A DNA stretch of 64,000 bases, taken from NCBI GenBank assembly GCA_905250025.1, contig CAJNOJ010000346.1, positions 35,537 through 99,536 on the forward strand. Reading direction: 5' to 3'. This document shows, in pieces, positions 10,264 through 20,704 of this stretch. Numbering within the stretch: the first letter of the stretch is position 1; every line of letters begins with the position of its first letter. The notes below the pieces were generated by a model. It did no database searches. It was not told the origin of the DNA and saw only the letters and a list, made by a program, of their open reading frames with translations. The stretch is from Adineta ricciae. Its lineage: Eukaryota > Rotifera > Eurotatoria > Adinetida > Adinetidae. The position numbers were made by a program, and so were the translations under genes.

Positions 10264-11685
10264 ATGGCTCGGTATCGGCGTTTTGACCGTAATATTCATC
10301 TTCGTCCACAAAAGCTTTTCACCAGCAAATCGAATCGTTTATGTTTAGCGTGGGCTAAACTTGCTCTTTCTGCTTCCGTGCCTCTCATGATTGGCATTTT
10401 CACTATTGTTTCATACGTTCAACAGATGAAAATCAGTGAGAATAATCGTGAAAAGGAAGAAGGTTTGGCCAATGCTACCCGTGAGAAAGATTTATCTATT
10501 GCTACTTTAAATCGTCTACAAGACCAAATGATTGCGAATATTACTCGCTACCATGATTTAGAAATCGCCAATTTAACTCAAATCAAAGATTGGGAAATTG
10601 CCATGGCTAATCTCAACATCGCTAATGAAACGAAGATTCAAGATCGTCAAATCGCCGAAGATAATCGAAGAGAAGATCGCGCACAACAACAAGATCTTCA
10701 TTACGAAAGCTTGTATTCGAAATATATCGATGATATTTCGGCAATTCTTTACAAACAACAGTACAATCAAAGTCTCTTTACAAGTGAAGAGACAAAGATG
10801 CTTTACATTCGTCGGAAGACTTTAATTACTTTACGATCGATCGACAGTGAACGGCGAAGTTTTCTGTTTATTTTTCTTTATGAAAATAATCTACTACCCG
10901 ATCGATTCTCTTCGAACAGCACGATTTCACTAATTGGTGCTGATCTTCGAAATATAAACATTAGCAGTCCGTTGACAGGATCGTATGAATTCTATTTTTT
11001 ATCATTACAATCTTTGAACATGATCAATGCGGTGTTTGTTGACTGTCAGTTTCGTGGAGAGACAAATTTCAGTGGTTCGATTATGAACAACGTCAGGTTT
11101 ATCGGTGCGGTGTTCGAAGATAGTTTAACGTTTTATAAAGTGAAATTGATCAACGCATCTTTTATCGATTGTGTTTTTAAAAATAAAGTCAACTTTGACG
11201 ATTCCGAAATGAGCTCGACACAATTTCTTCGATCCAAATTCGATCGGCTATCGGCTATGTCGATTAATTTTACCAATGGATCATTTCATTCTTGTCAATT
11301 CGCTGGCAAAACAGACTTTACTCGTTCAGTCATGAATGGAATTACTTTCACTCATTCAGAATTCTCGACGGATGTCGAACATCAATTCATTCAAGTCTCC
11401 TTGAACTATGCGGATTTTCATAACATGTCATTATCGCATTTTGTGTTTCAAAATTCGAATTTATCTTACGCAGATTTTCGCGATACATATTTGCATGACG
11501 TTCAATTTACATCAAGAACGTTATTGAAGAAGTCCAATTTTCAGCAGGCAAATTTCAATCGAGTAAAATTTGCCTATGTGAATCTCGTCGGTTCGACGAT
11601 CGATTCGAAACAATTAGAAAAATCGGAATTGATTAATATTATCCTTCCAAATGGAAACTGGACAATCAATCGCGAAAGTACTTGA
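10264..11685 (+). CDS. Membrane-anchored coiled-coil pentapeptide-repeat protein (haplotype A)
   Basis: About 473 residues from the ATG at 10264 (MARYRRFD). A single transmembrane segment lies near residues 33-52 (LALSASVPLMIGIFTIVSYV). Next comes a ~110-residue charged helix with internal near-repeats of the type DLxIANLxxIxD, probably a coiled coil. From about residue 200 to the end, sequence such as LIGADLRNINIS, NMINAVFVDCQF, FSGSIMNNVRF, NYADFHNMSLSHF and NLSYADFRDTYL shows the A(D/N)LXX-like periodicity of pentapeptide repeats. These fold as a right-handed quadrilateral beta-helix. Many N-x-S/T sites fit an extracellular C-terminal part. The function is unknown; such repeats are commoner in bacteria, so an acquired origin is possible. 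Confidence 0.75.
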   Translation: MARYRRFDRNIHLRPQKLFTSKSNRLCLAWAKLALSASVPLMIGIFTIVSYVQQMKISENNREKEEGLANATREKDLSIATLNRLQDQMIANITRYHDLEIANLTQIKDWEIAMANLNIANETKIQDRQIAEDNRREDRAQQQDLHYESLYSKYIDDISAILYKQQYNQSLFTSEETKMLYIRRKTLITLRSIDSERRSFLFIFLYENNLLPDRFSSNSTISLIGADLRNINISSPLTGSYEFYFLSLQSLNMINAVFVDCQFRGETNFSGSIMNNVRFIGAVFEDSLTFYKVKLINASFIDCVFKNKVNFDDSEMSSTQFLRSKFDRLSAMSINFTNGSFHSCQFAGKTDFTRSVMNGITFTHSEFSTDVEHQFIQVSLNYADFHNMSLSHFVFQNSNLSYADFRDTYLHDVQFTSRTLLKKSNFQQANFNRVKFAYVNLVGSTIDSKQLEKSELINIILPNGNWTINREST

Positions 11686-11976
11686 GCGTTGTAGAGATGC
11701 GGAATGCGAAAGATTTTTTTTAATTTCTTTCATCTATGAAAATGTCTGTGATTGTTGTAGTCTTCTTTGCCTTATGACGCATGAAAACATTGACGTGTTT
11801 GAAAATAAAATTTCTTCCTTTCTGTGATTGTATGATTTTTCGTGTACTTTCATCACACACGACACATTATGTGATTTACTTACTCATTTTTCTTCTTTAA
11901 AAAAATTTCAGTGCTTCTATTCAGAACTATTTATCTGAATTTTGTATTTTTCTTCGAATTTTAGTGGAAACAGAAC

Positions 11977-12495
11977 ATGGCAATGAACATGCGATTTGCA
12001 AATCTAACGCATAATCCAACATATTGGAGAATTCGACGATCTATACGCCGGTTCGGTAGATCAGTTCGTCAAACACTGCGACCTTTATGCGTCCGCGCAA
12101 ATCATGAAGTAGATCATCAAAGAGAACCTCTATCAAGACCACCATCGTCCAATAAAAAAGTTATCAACAAACAAATCTCGGGTATGCGAAATGTCTACCT
12201 TCTCTATGAATTCGATATCGTCTTTTTTTTTGTTGTAGAACAACATGTGGCTATAGCTGCAGTTATTACCACTTTTTGTACGACGGAAAATCTTGTTTCC
12301 CGTACAAGTCAATGTAACCAAACCATGGCGTTCTTCGAAGAAGATCTCAATCGTTGGATCGACAAGTCTAATGAAAACAAAAAACAAAAACTTTCTTTAG
12401 AAAATGGTCAAATAAATTGTCCAATGGTAAAAGGTTTCCAAGGTCGTGTCAAAAACGCTTTTATCGCTACCGTTCTCAAAGCATACTGTGAACAT
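11977..12495 (+). CDS. DUF4419 protein, 5' part (haplotype A, cut by contig end)
   Basis: Exon 11977-12181, a 57-bp intron 12182-12238, then an exon open to the contig end at 12495. It matches 20705-21223 of the complete haplotype B gene. The sequence after the n is unrelated to this gene. Its missing remainder resumes at 39746, so the two pieces are one allele with ~124 bp unsequenced between them. A T-rich AG at about 11963 suggests a 5' UTR intron just upstream of the ATG. Confidence 0.8.
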
Positions 12496-12496
12496 N
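12496..12496. other. Assembly join (single n), contig 3 (haplotype A) / contig 4 (haplotype B)
   Basis: Left of the n the DUF4419 gene stops mid-exon. Right of it the sequence jumps back to the GTPase tail (equivalent to 3635 and 3856). From here 12497-21223 is the allele of ~3856-12495. Confidence 0.93.
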
Positions 12497-12676
12497 GAGA
12501 AATTAGTCGGATGGTGCACTGCTGTTCTCTATAGAAGATCGTTCTGGGAGAAAGTTTTGCATAAAACCAATGGATTCTTCTCCAGACATTTCTCGGATAT
12601 GCGCAATTTTTTCGATCCGAACAGTAGGACAAGTATACAATCTATGATAAGAAATCTATTCCAAGGAAGACGATAA
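12497..12676 (+). other. GTPase 3' end, haplotype B fragment
   Basis: This encodes the last ~60 residues of the zinc-finger GTPase, through the stop, with sequence like 3635-3807. The rest of the haplotype B allele is not in this contig. It is a contig edge and not a separate gene. Confidence 0.9.
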
Positions 12677-13406
12677 AAAACTAGTTTTTTTGTTACACTA
12701 AAATTTAGTTTATTTGGAATATATACTTTTCTACTTTGTATACAATTCTTAGTTAGCACTATCAACAGAATTGGATTCCACTAAACTTACTGAACTTTTT
12801 ACATTTTTCAAAAGATGAAAGTGAACTATGTGTAAACAAATGGGGATTCTTTGAATTTCGTATTTGCGAGACTAATGTTTCGAAATATCACATCATCAGA
12901 TGGAACGACAAATTTGACTTTGCCTCTCACTAAACTTATCTTCTTAATAAAAATAGATTTCTTCTCTAAGAATGTCATTGTCGCAGATAACATTCTATTT
13001 CACGATCTACGCTCATCTTAAGTGCCATTGATGGCGACAGTTATGCTCTGCCTCAATTGCGCGACGTTATCTTAATGCAGTGATGACTTATCTCTTCATA
13101 TATGATATTCGAAATGGTGTATGCAGAGTATTATCTGGTTTATAAGCCATCATAGTTGCTGTTTGCTATCATCATTCCTCAGGTAGCAAGAGCAGTACAT
13201 TTTGGAAAGAATTACGATTATCTCTCGGGCGGTTAACTATGTCTTTTTTTGTTGTGGCTGTCGTTGAATTGAATATTGAATGATTATTAAAAGATCAAAT
13301 ATAGGTGGAAAGATGAGGATGTCGAAGAATTGCAGAAACATTCACACAGCATCAACACATTTATTTATTTCAATGTAGAGTCTACATACAACGAAGAAAA
13401 ACTCGA
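12677..13406. other. Intergenic, haplotype B counterpart of 4029-4759
   Basis: No gene is seen. It aligns end to end with the haplotype A interval. Confidence 0.6.
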
Positions 13407-14405
13407 TTAATTAACAGTACCTTGACTACATCCACTTTTATCAGTCAGTTCTTTCGGACATTGAATCTTAGTATAAGTAATATTTGGCTTTTGAACATTT
13501 TTTAGCCAATCAAATTTAAACAAACAGCCATTTTGAATTGGCTCGGGAAGATTAAAACATTGCTCACGAGTCAGTGTTTTGCTCGGAAATTTGTAGCCGC
13601 GTTTGACCAACATCCATTGCCTTCCACATTCTTCATAACGATCTTCGCTTCCCGGAACAAACAATTCAATATATTGGTGATATTTTGATGTTCGTGGTTC
13701 ATGACTAATCATTTGAACAAGCATAGTTTTGTCTTTGAATAAATCGTCCATGAAATTTAATCGATAACAAATACAACAGAAGTCAATATCTGTTGACGAT
13801 TCAAAATACATTGAACCAAACCCATAAGCTAGACTATCATTAACAGACCACGGTTGTTGATCACTGCACATATACGCTGGATCATATCCTGGAATTTCCA
13901 AGTTGCCAATCTTAAAAGTTTGCCTAATTCCTGCAATTGTACGTCCATCTTCAAGGCAGGTATTCACTGGATTTACGCGTCGAAGTATATTCGCCTTTCT
14001 GGAACATGTCGGAAATTGACAAGTCCATTGAAATGATGTACTGATATTGAATCTCTCAGGTGGAATATCTCGAGATTCACTTGGAAACACTTGCACACAC
14101 GCAGTATGATTATCATCAGTTTTGATCAAATTATTTTTCGAAAAGGTACCTTTTTTTAACGAACATGTATAATTGTTTGCTTTCGACCATACAACGTGTG
14201 TACATCCAGACGTTTTGGCACATTGTTCTGAACAATACATATTTATTGTATGAACTTGATATAAGTCGTTTCCAGGACAATCGTAACCCCAGTAAGTATT
14301 ATCATTCATAGATCGTTTTTCGACTAATCGAAACATATGATGCACATGTACTTTGTTGAAAAACATAATCATAATCAACATTTTCCATGTCATGTTCCGT
14401 ATCAT
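13407..14405 (-). CDS. Secreted PAN/apple-GH45 cellulase-like protein (haplotype B)
   Basis: Allele of 4760-5758; 332 residues. It keeps the same QWTCQFPTC and YIELFVPG at the two active-site positions, so loss of the first catalytic Asp predates the haplotype split. Differences from A are scattered conservative changes (for example NTCLEDG versus NTCREDG, MDDLF versus VDDLF). An intact frame in both alleles, with all the structural Cys shared, suggests the protein is maintained and not decaying. Confidence 0.85.
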   Translation of the reverse strand: MIRNMTWKMLIMIMFFNKVHVHHMFRLVEKRSMNDNTYWGYDCPGNDLYQVHTINMYCSEQCAKTSGCTHVVWSKANNYTCSLKKGTFSKNNLIKTDDNHTACVQVFPSESRDIPPERFNISTSFQWTCQFPTCSRKANILRRVNPVNTCLEDGRTIAGIRQTFKIGNLEIPGYDPAYMCSDQQPWSVNDSLAYGFGSMYFESSTDIDFCCICYRLNFMDDLFKDKTMLVQMISHEPRTSKYHQYIELFVPGSEDRYEECGRQWMLVKRGYKFPSKTLTREQCFNLPEPIQNGCLFKFDWLKNVQKPNITYTKIQCPKELTDKSGCSQGTVN

Positions 14406-15082
14406 TTTCTGAAAGAAATTGTCTTTAAACTTCATCGAATTGATTATTTACGAAAATGTTATAAACAACTTACTTAGCAGTTGAAAACTATTAATGTGTA
14501 CGTTTTTCATATAATATATAATGGAAGCAAAAGCGGTCAAAAATGCTTTGTTGAAGTGACAAAACAAAGGATAGGAATAGACCATTTTCATTGGTCATAC
14601 GTAAAATGCATCAATCGGATTATCGTATAAAATGTTAATCATCTCATAGTGATCAATCAATCAGCGTCAAATAAGTTTAAAGTTGTAGTTATTGGAGAAA
14701 TTCAATGGGCAAGAAACTTTTCATTAAGGATATCTGGCGAATTTTTAAAAGTTGTTTCAATCTTCAACAGTTGAAGAAAACTTACGAAAGAGATTTATTT
14801 ATGCATTGTTGAAATGTTTCAGATCGAATATTGATTCAACCTTTTTGAAATGTCGACACGAAGCTTGACGAGGGATAAGTTGTCGTTTCGTCCTGTAAGA
14901 ATATGTTTTAAAGTTGAGTAAATGATCTGAAAAAGTATTGAGAAACGAATTTGTTTCGATTCGATCGAAGTAAAGATCATGCGTAGAATGAATGATTAGA
15001 TATTGCGTTATATGATGAGCTACTTCACGTTTATTCAATATAACAAAGACTTTACAATTTAAAAAGAGGTCCAATTAGAATG
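14406..15082. other. Upstream region of PAN-GH45 / 3' flank of ART-TPR-NHL (haplotype B)
   Basis: It contains the same 5' UTR intron donor and acceptor as haplotype A. Relative to A it carries short extra stretches around 14775-14815 and 14845-14890. No coding evidence beyond chance open frames. Confidence 0.5.
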
Positions 15083-17533
15083 TCAATTTGTGTCAAGTTC
15101 AAATTTTTGGACTCGATTATTGTGACTATCTACAACATAAAGATTCCCTTCACAATCGAAGGATAACCCTCTAGGCAAAGCCAGTTGATCTGCTTCGTTT
15201 CCGACACGGCCTCTACCCACGATGACTGAACCTTCTCTCGATCCTGGAGGCCAACATATAATTCGAACATTGACCCCATCCGCTATATAAACATTATTCA
15301 ACTCGTCAACAATAACTCCTCCAGGAACCGAAAATTGATTAAGATTATCTCCTTCGCCATTTCCACCAGCAACGACAATTCCTTCTTGAGCATTTTTTGT
15401 CCATTTCATCACACGATTATTGTCCTCATCAGTCACATAAACCGAATCGTCTTTATCGACAGAGAGAAAAGTTGGATATTCGAACTGATCACAACGATTC
15501 CCTCTTCCATTTCCACCTGCAACGACTGTTCCATTTGTTTCTCCTTCTTTCCACCGCCTGATTTCACGCTTCGTACAATCAGAAACATACAAACTACCAT
15601 TCTTATCCAAAAAAAGACCATAGCATGATGTATCAGAGAAAAGAATTTGTTGTTTGACGCCATTTTGCCAAGTGCATTGCACTACTCGAAAATTTAACGA
15701 GTCAGCAATAATGAGTGCACGATTTGCTTTATTCCAAATCACATTCCTTGGCTGATTTAACTGATCAATGCGCTTTCCTTGTCCAGTCCCTCCAGCAACA
15801 ACCTCTCCCTGTTTTTGTCCTATTTTCCATTTCATAATACGATGATTTTGTGTGTCAGCAATATAAATCGTTTGATTTTCGTCATCAATACAAATTCCTA
15901 CGGGATCATTGAGCTGATTTAATTCTTCACCACGGCCATTCCCTCCCGCCACAGTGATTCCGAATTGTTTCCATTTCCTATTTGTTGATTTTATCTTTGG
16001 ATGAATAATTGGTTTTACTAAAAACAAAACAAAGAGCAAATCAATCTTTTTTTCTGTTTCGATCGTACTCATTGGTTTTGTTGCTTTTTCCTCAGTTATT
16101 GGTTTATACTTGACTCGACTTTTTTGTTCTTCAAATTCAATCAGTTTGTGTCTCCATTGAACACTTTGATCGAAATCTCCGTTTTGCGATGCTAATTTCG
16201 CCAAATCTTTGTACAAAATCGGTCGAAGTTGATCATTCGCCGAGAGACCATTCAAAAGTCTTTGTAAATACATGTCTGCCAACTTGAGTTGTCCCATTTC
16301 CCATAGGACATTAGCAAAAGTTCTCAGAGAAATCTGTTCGTTGAGAAATTGTTGTTTCATTTGATGAAGAATTTTCCTCAAATGATTTTCTTCGTCTGAG
16401 CACAAATTCATCTTAACGATTGCAATTTGGTTTTCCTCGTCATTTTGGATCTGTTCAATTTGAAAAATCGATCCGATCATAAATAAAATCTCTTGTTCAT
16501 CATTAAAATCACTAAATTTCGAAATGTCTGCAAAGGGCTTTGTTGTTACAGTCTTTGGATCTGCAGAAACTTCGAATAAGATCTTTTGCAGATCAGATGA
16601 ACCATCCGAAAGATCGAGAAATGAAAGCGCTGTGGACCGTGAGAGACTCGTTGAGAAAAAGGAATTAATGGAAATGAACTGACCGATTGATTTTTGTAAG
16701 TTTTGAAATTCTTCTTTTGCAATCATTTGAGTTCGATAGAGTTTGATCGATGTTTTCACTGGATTTTTTTTCAATTGTTCACAAATATCGGAAATGAACG
16801 AACGGAATAGAAACATTACATGAAGATTTTCCATACGTAGTGACGAATTTAAGATTTTATAGAAGAAAGATTCTCTTGTGTACCACCATAACACATTCTT
16901 CGCGGAATATTCATTGGCGAACTCTTCGATTTTATCCAATTCTTCGACATTTCCTTTGTATTCAGTCTGACAACATTGAATTAGTTCATTTCGATCCTCT
17001 TCATTGAATGGTAATTCCATCAGACAATCAATCAGTACTTGAGAGAAAAGAAACTTCCCGTTGATACCTGATAGGGATTTTCCTCCTCCGCCAGTATTCG
17101 TACTGAAGAAATTCATTTCTAAGTGTTCTTCGACTTTCTTTTGAATTTTGTGATTTCGTTTGATATCACCGATCAGTTCGCCAATGTTTGTTGAAACGTT
17201 TTTGACTTTGGAAAATTTCGCTGCCCATTGTCGATTGGATTCTTTATCCATACAAAAAACGTAGATAGAAATGATTTGTCGATGGTGATGAATGGAAGGA
17301 ACGAGTTCTTTTCCTAACCGTCCACTGACGATTAGAACTACTCGTTCTTTGGAATTCATTTCCTCGATATACTGTCGACATTGATCAACTTGTCGAAAGC
17401 GTTTAAGACGATTGATGATCGAACGAAGTTTTTGTTCAGTTTGTCGAGTTTCATGCGGATTGGAATCGAGCCAAACCAATGAAAACAACTCGAGACGTTG
17501 ATCATTGGTATTGAAGTAAAGAGACGTTGCCAT
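15083..17533 (-). CDS. ADP-ribosyltransferase-TPR-NHL protein (haplotype B)
   Basis: Allele of 6354-8811. Exons 17533-16069 and 16017-15083 with a 51-bp intron 16018-16068 give 799 residues. The intron lacks a stop and is a multiple of three, so the region can be misread as one uninterrupted 822-codon frame. Comparison with haplotype A, where the intron is 52 bp and contains a stop, shows it is spliced. ART motifs are intact (LYRTQ, FFSTS, DEQEILF). The start is the ATG at 17533; an in-frame TTG six codons upstream is rejected. NHL repeats are as in A with more substitutions than the ART half. Confidence 0.85.
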   Translation of the reverse strand: MATSLYFNTNDQRLELFSLVWLDSNPHETRQTEQKLRSIINRLKRFRQVDQCRQYIEEMNSKERVVLIVSGRLGKELVPSIHHHRQIISIYVFCMDKESNRQWAAKFSKVKNVSTNIGELIGDIKRNHKIQKKVEEHLEMNFFSTNTGGGGKSLSGINGKFLFSQVLIDCLMELPFNEEDRNELIQCCQTEYKGNVEELDKIEEFANEYSAKNVLWWYTRESFFYKILNSSLRMENLHVMFLFRSFISDICEQLKKNPVKTSIKLYRTQMIAKEEFQNLQKSIGQFISINSFFSTSLSRSTALSFLDLSDGSSDLQKILFEVSADPKTVTTKPFADISKFSDFNDEQEILFMIGSIFQIEQIQNDEENQIAIVKMNLCSDEENHLRKILHQMKQQFLNEQISLRTFANVLWEMGQLKLADMYLQRLLNGLSANDQLRPILYKDLAKLASQNGDFDQSVQWRHKLIEFEEQKSRVKYKPITEEKATKPMSTIETEKKIDLLFVLFLVKPIIHPKIKSTNRKWKQFGITVAGGNGRGEELNQLNDPVGICIDDENQTIYIADTQNHRIMKWKIGQKQGEVVAGGTGQGKRIDQLNQPRNVIWNKANRALIIADSLNFRVVQCTWQNGVKQQILFSDTSCYGLFLDKNGSLYVSDCTKREIRRWKEGETNGTVVAGGNGRGNRCDQFEYPTFLSVDKDDSVYVTDEDNNRVMKWTKNAQEGIVVAGGNGEGDNLNQFSVPGGVIVDELNNVYIADGVNVRIICWPPGSREGSVIVGRGRVGNEADQLALPRGLSFDCEGNLYVVDSHNNRVQKFELDTN

Positions 17534-18131
17534 GATCGATGAATTTCTCAATTAAGCAGTAATTTATCGTTCAAAATAATTTGTATTCTCAGTATTGTAT
17601 GAGGAGAATCGTAGTGTGGATCGCTGCTTTTCGCGGAAAGGTTGAATTCGCTTTTAAACCTGAAAAGAATGTTATCTTGAATGAAAGTGCAAACATAGGT
17701 AGCTGAATTGTGCTTGCATTTATTGTACAAGTGGTTCTTATTTACTTACTGACAGTGGCATTTCGTTTTCTTTTTCATCTATGTAGACAAAGAACGGAAG
17801 AAAGTAACGTTTTCATGATTTAATTTCAGTCGTTTTTCTTTACTCTACTGTATAGTAACGAAAGAAAAATTTTATTTGATTCGTTTATTGAATCGTTCAG
17901 TTCACGACTTCGAATTCATAATTTATCATTATCGTTTCGAGTTTGTTCGAGATTGTCATTGTCACCATCTTATGAGACAAGATAAAATAACTTTGTACGA
18001 TATATCATCTGAGAACTTTTGTTCCAATGATTTATTTCGAAAATGTACTTCTTATCAACTACTAATAAATATCCCGTCGTCTTTGCCTTTCAAACCTTAT
18101 AATTCAAAGTCATTCTGCACTATAACCAACA
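17534..18131. promoter_or_regulatory. Divergent intergenic region (haplotype B)
   Basis: Counterpart of 8812-9405, between divergent genes. No coding region recognised. Short open frames here, such as 17876-18220, overlap the following gene's start in another frame and are not conserved. Confidence 0.5.
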
Positions 18132-18623
18132 ATGAACAAGATACTCTTTATTCTTTTCATAAATGTCCTATTACCAATGACGAGTACCGCTCGTTGTACC
18201 TATGGTTGTTCCTGTTATGATGATAGTACTTGTGATTATTATTGTACGAATAATATGTGTGAAAATCTGAAGTCATTAGGACAAAAATGTTCAGGATATT
18301 ATATTCATCCTCGAGAATGTGGACCTGCATTGTATTGTGATACAAACTCGGATTACACATGCCAATCACGGAAAAGTTATGGTGAATATTGTACATACGG
18401 TTACTCATGTGCATCTGGTAACTGTGATTATACTGCAAACATATGCCAATCTAAACGAATGAATTTATTGTACCTAATTGTTATACCAAGTGTAACTGTG
18501 TTTTTTATTGTTTTAATTATTGTCATATCAGTTGTCATACGTCGACGAAGAATCCGTAAATTAAGACTCTATCAAGCTCCTCATGTAATTTTATTACCAG
18601 GTACTTCGAGAAGTTCCGTATGA
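18132..18623 (+). CDS. Small Cys-rich type I membrane protein (haplotype B)
   Basis: 163 residues. Same signal peptide, Cys-rich ectodomain, single transmembrane helix and RRRRIRK stop-transfer as 9406-9939. It ends at SRSSV because of a TGA where haplotype A has TCA. The ectodomain cysteines are all conserved between alleles, which argues that the fold is under selection while the extreme tail is not. Confidence 0.75.
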   Translation: MNKILFILFINVLLPMTSTARCTYGCSCYDDSTCDYYCTNNMCENLKSLGQKCSGYYIHPRECGPALYCDTNSDYTCQSRKSYGEYCTYGYSCASGNCDYTANICQSKRMNLLYLIVIPSVTVFFIVLIIVISVVIRRRRIRKLRLYQAPHVILLPGTSRSSV

Positions 18624-18991
18624 AAGTGCATAAGATGAAATTTTGAAAAACGCTATGTAATCTGATATATTGAAAAGACAATAAATGTGTATAGATATTC
18701 GATTATTCAAAATAATTTTTTCTGATTTTAACTTTCTTATCCAGAGTGCAAATTCAACAATAAGAATAATCCATTCGTTTATGGACGTTCGAAATCAAAT
18801 GTATGCTTTCAGCTAAAGAACAAATCTATTTTGCACATGTTGATCTAACTAAAATAATTGTTTTCAGCCTCCAATGTAAATCTAGTCTTTGATCAGAAAG
18901 TATAAATTGAGTCACGACATTATCAAAAGAACAACAACATTGATTATTATTGAATAAAACCATCGATTCATCTTCAATCTTTAATGCAACA

Positions 18992-20422
18992 ATGGCTCGA
19001 TATCGACGTTTTGACCGTAATCTTCATCTTCGTACACAAAAGCTTTTCACCGGCAAATCGAATCGTTTATGTTTCGCGTGGGCTAAACTCGCTCTGTCTG
19101 CTTCTGTGCCTCTCATGATTGGCATTTTCACCATTGTTTCATACGTTCAACAGATAAAAATCAGTGAGAATAATCGTGAAAAGGAAGAAGGTTTGGCGAA
19201 TGCTACCCGTGAGAAAGATTTATCTATTGCTACTTTAAATCGTCTACAAGACCAAATGATTGCGAATATCACTCGCTACCATGATTTAGAAATCGCGAAT
19301 TTAACCCAAATCAAAGATTGGGAAATTGCCATGGCTAATCTCAACATCGCTAATGAAACGAAGATTCAAGATCGTCAAATCGCCGAAGATAATCGACAGG
19401 AGGATCGTGCACAACAACAAGATCTTCATTATGAAAGCTTGTATTCAAAATATATCGATGATATTTCGGCAATTCTTTACAAACAACAGTACAATCAAAG
19501 TCTTTTTACAAGTGAAGAGACAAAGATGCTTTACATTCGTCGAAAGACTTTAATTACTTTACGATCGATCGACAGTGAACGGCGAAGTTTTCTATTTATT
19601 TTTCTTTATGAAAATAATCTACTACCCGATCGATTCTCTTCGAACAGCACGATTTCACTAATCGGTGCTGATCTCCGAAATATAAACATTAGCAGTCCGT
19701 TGACCGGCTCGTATGAATTCAATTTTTTATCGTTACAATCTTTGAATATGATCAATGCAGTGTTTGTTGACTGTCAGTTTCATGGAGAGACAAATGTCAG
19801 TGGTTCGATTATGAATAACGTCAGATTTATTCGTGCAGTGTTCGAAGATAGTTTAACATTTTATAAAGTGAAATTGATCAACGCATCTTTTATCGATTGT
19901 GTTTTTAAAAATAAAGTCAACTTTGACGATTCCGAAATGAGCTCGACACAATTTCTTCGATCCAAATTCGATCGACTATCGGCTATGTTGATTAATTTTA
20001 CCAATGGATCATTTCATTCTTGTCAATTCGCTGACAAAACAGACTTTACTCGTTCAGTCATGAATGGAATTACTTTCACTTATTCAGAATTCTCGACGAA
20101 TGTCGAACATAAATTCATTCAAGTTTCCTTGAACTATGCGGATTTTCATAACATGTCATTATCGCATTTTATATTTCAAAATTCGAATTTATCTTACGCA
20201 GATTTTCGCGATACATATTTGTATGACGTTCAGTTTACATCAAAAACGTTATTGAAGAAGTCCAATTTCCAGCAGGCGAACTTCAATCAAGTAAAATTTG
20301 CCCATGTGAATCTCGTCGGTTCGACGATCGATTCGAAACAATTAGAAAAGTCGGAATTGACTAATATTATCCTTCCAGATGGAAACTGGACAATCAATCG
20401 TGAGAGTACTCGAGTGTTGTAG
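18992..20422 (+). CDS. Membrane-anchored coiled-coil pentapeptide-repeat protein (haplotype B)
   Basis: Allele of 10264-11685, 476 residues. The transmembrane anchor, coiled coil and pentapeptide-like array are as in A. A TGA-to-CGA difference at the A stop extends the B protein by three residues (RVL). Substitutions are spread through the repeats and respect the hydrophobic and Asp/Asn pattern. Confidence 0.75.
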   Translation: MARYRRFDRNLHLRTQKLFTGKSNRLCFAWAKLALSASVPLMIGIFTIVSYVQQIKISENNREKEEGLANATREKDLSIATLNRLQDQMIANITRYHDLEIANLTQIKDWEIAMANLNIANETKIQDRQIAEDNRQEDRAQQQDLHYESLYSKYIDDISAILYKQQYNQSLFTSEETKMLYIRRKTLITLRSIDSERRSFLFIFLYENNLLPDRFSSNSTISLIGADLRNINISSPLTGSYEFNFLSLQSLNMINAVFVDCQFHGETNVSGSIMNNVRFIRAVFEDSLTFYKVKLINASFIDCVFKNKVNFDDSEMSSTQFLRSKFDRLSAMLINFTNGSFHSCQFADKTDFTRSVMNGITFTYSEFSTNVEHKFIQVSLNYADFHNMSLSHFIFQNSNLSYADFRDTYLYDVQFTSKTLLKKSNFQQANFNQVKFAHVNLVGSTIDSKQLEKSELTNIILPDGNWTINRESTRVL

Positions 20423-20704
20423 AGGTGGAATTTAAAAGATTTTTTTAAAAATTTCTTTCATCTATGAAAACTTCTGTGATTGTTGTAGTCTTCTTTACCT
20501 GCTGACGCATCAAAAACACTGACATCTTTGAAAATAAAATTTCTTTCTTTCTGTGATTGTATGATTTTTTTGTGTATTTTCATCATACACGACACATTAT
20601 GTGATTTATTTACTCATTTTTCTCTTATAAAAAATTCAGCGCTTCTAATCAGAACTATTTATCTGAATTTTGTATTTTTCCTCGAATTTTAGTGGAAACA
20701 GGAC

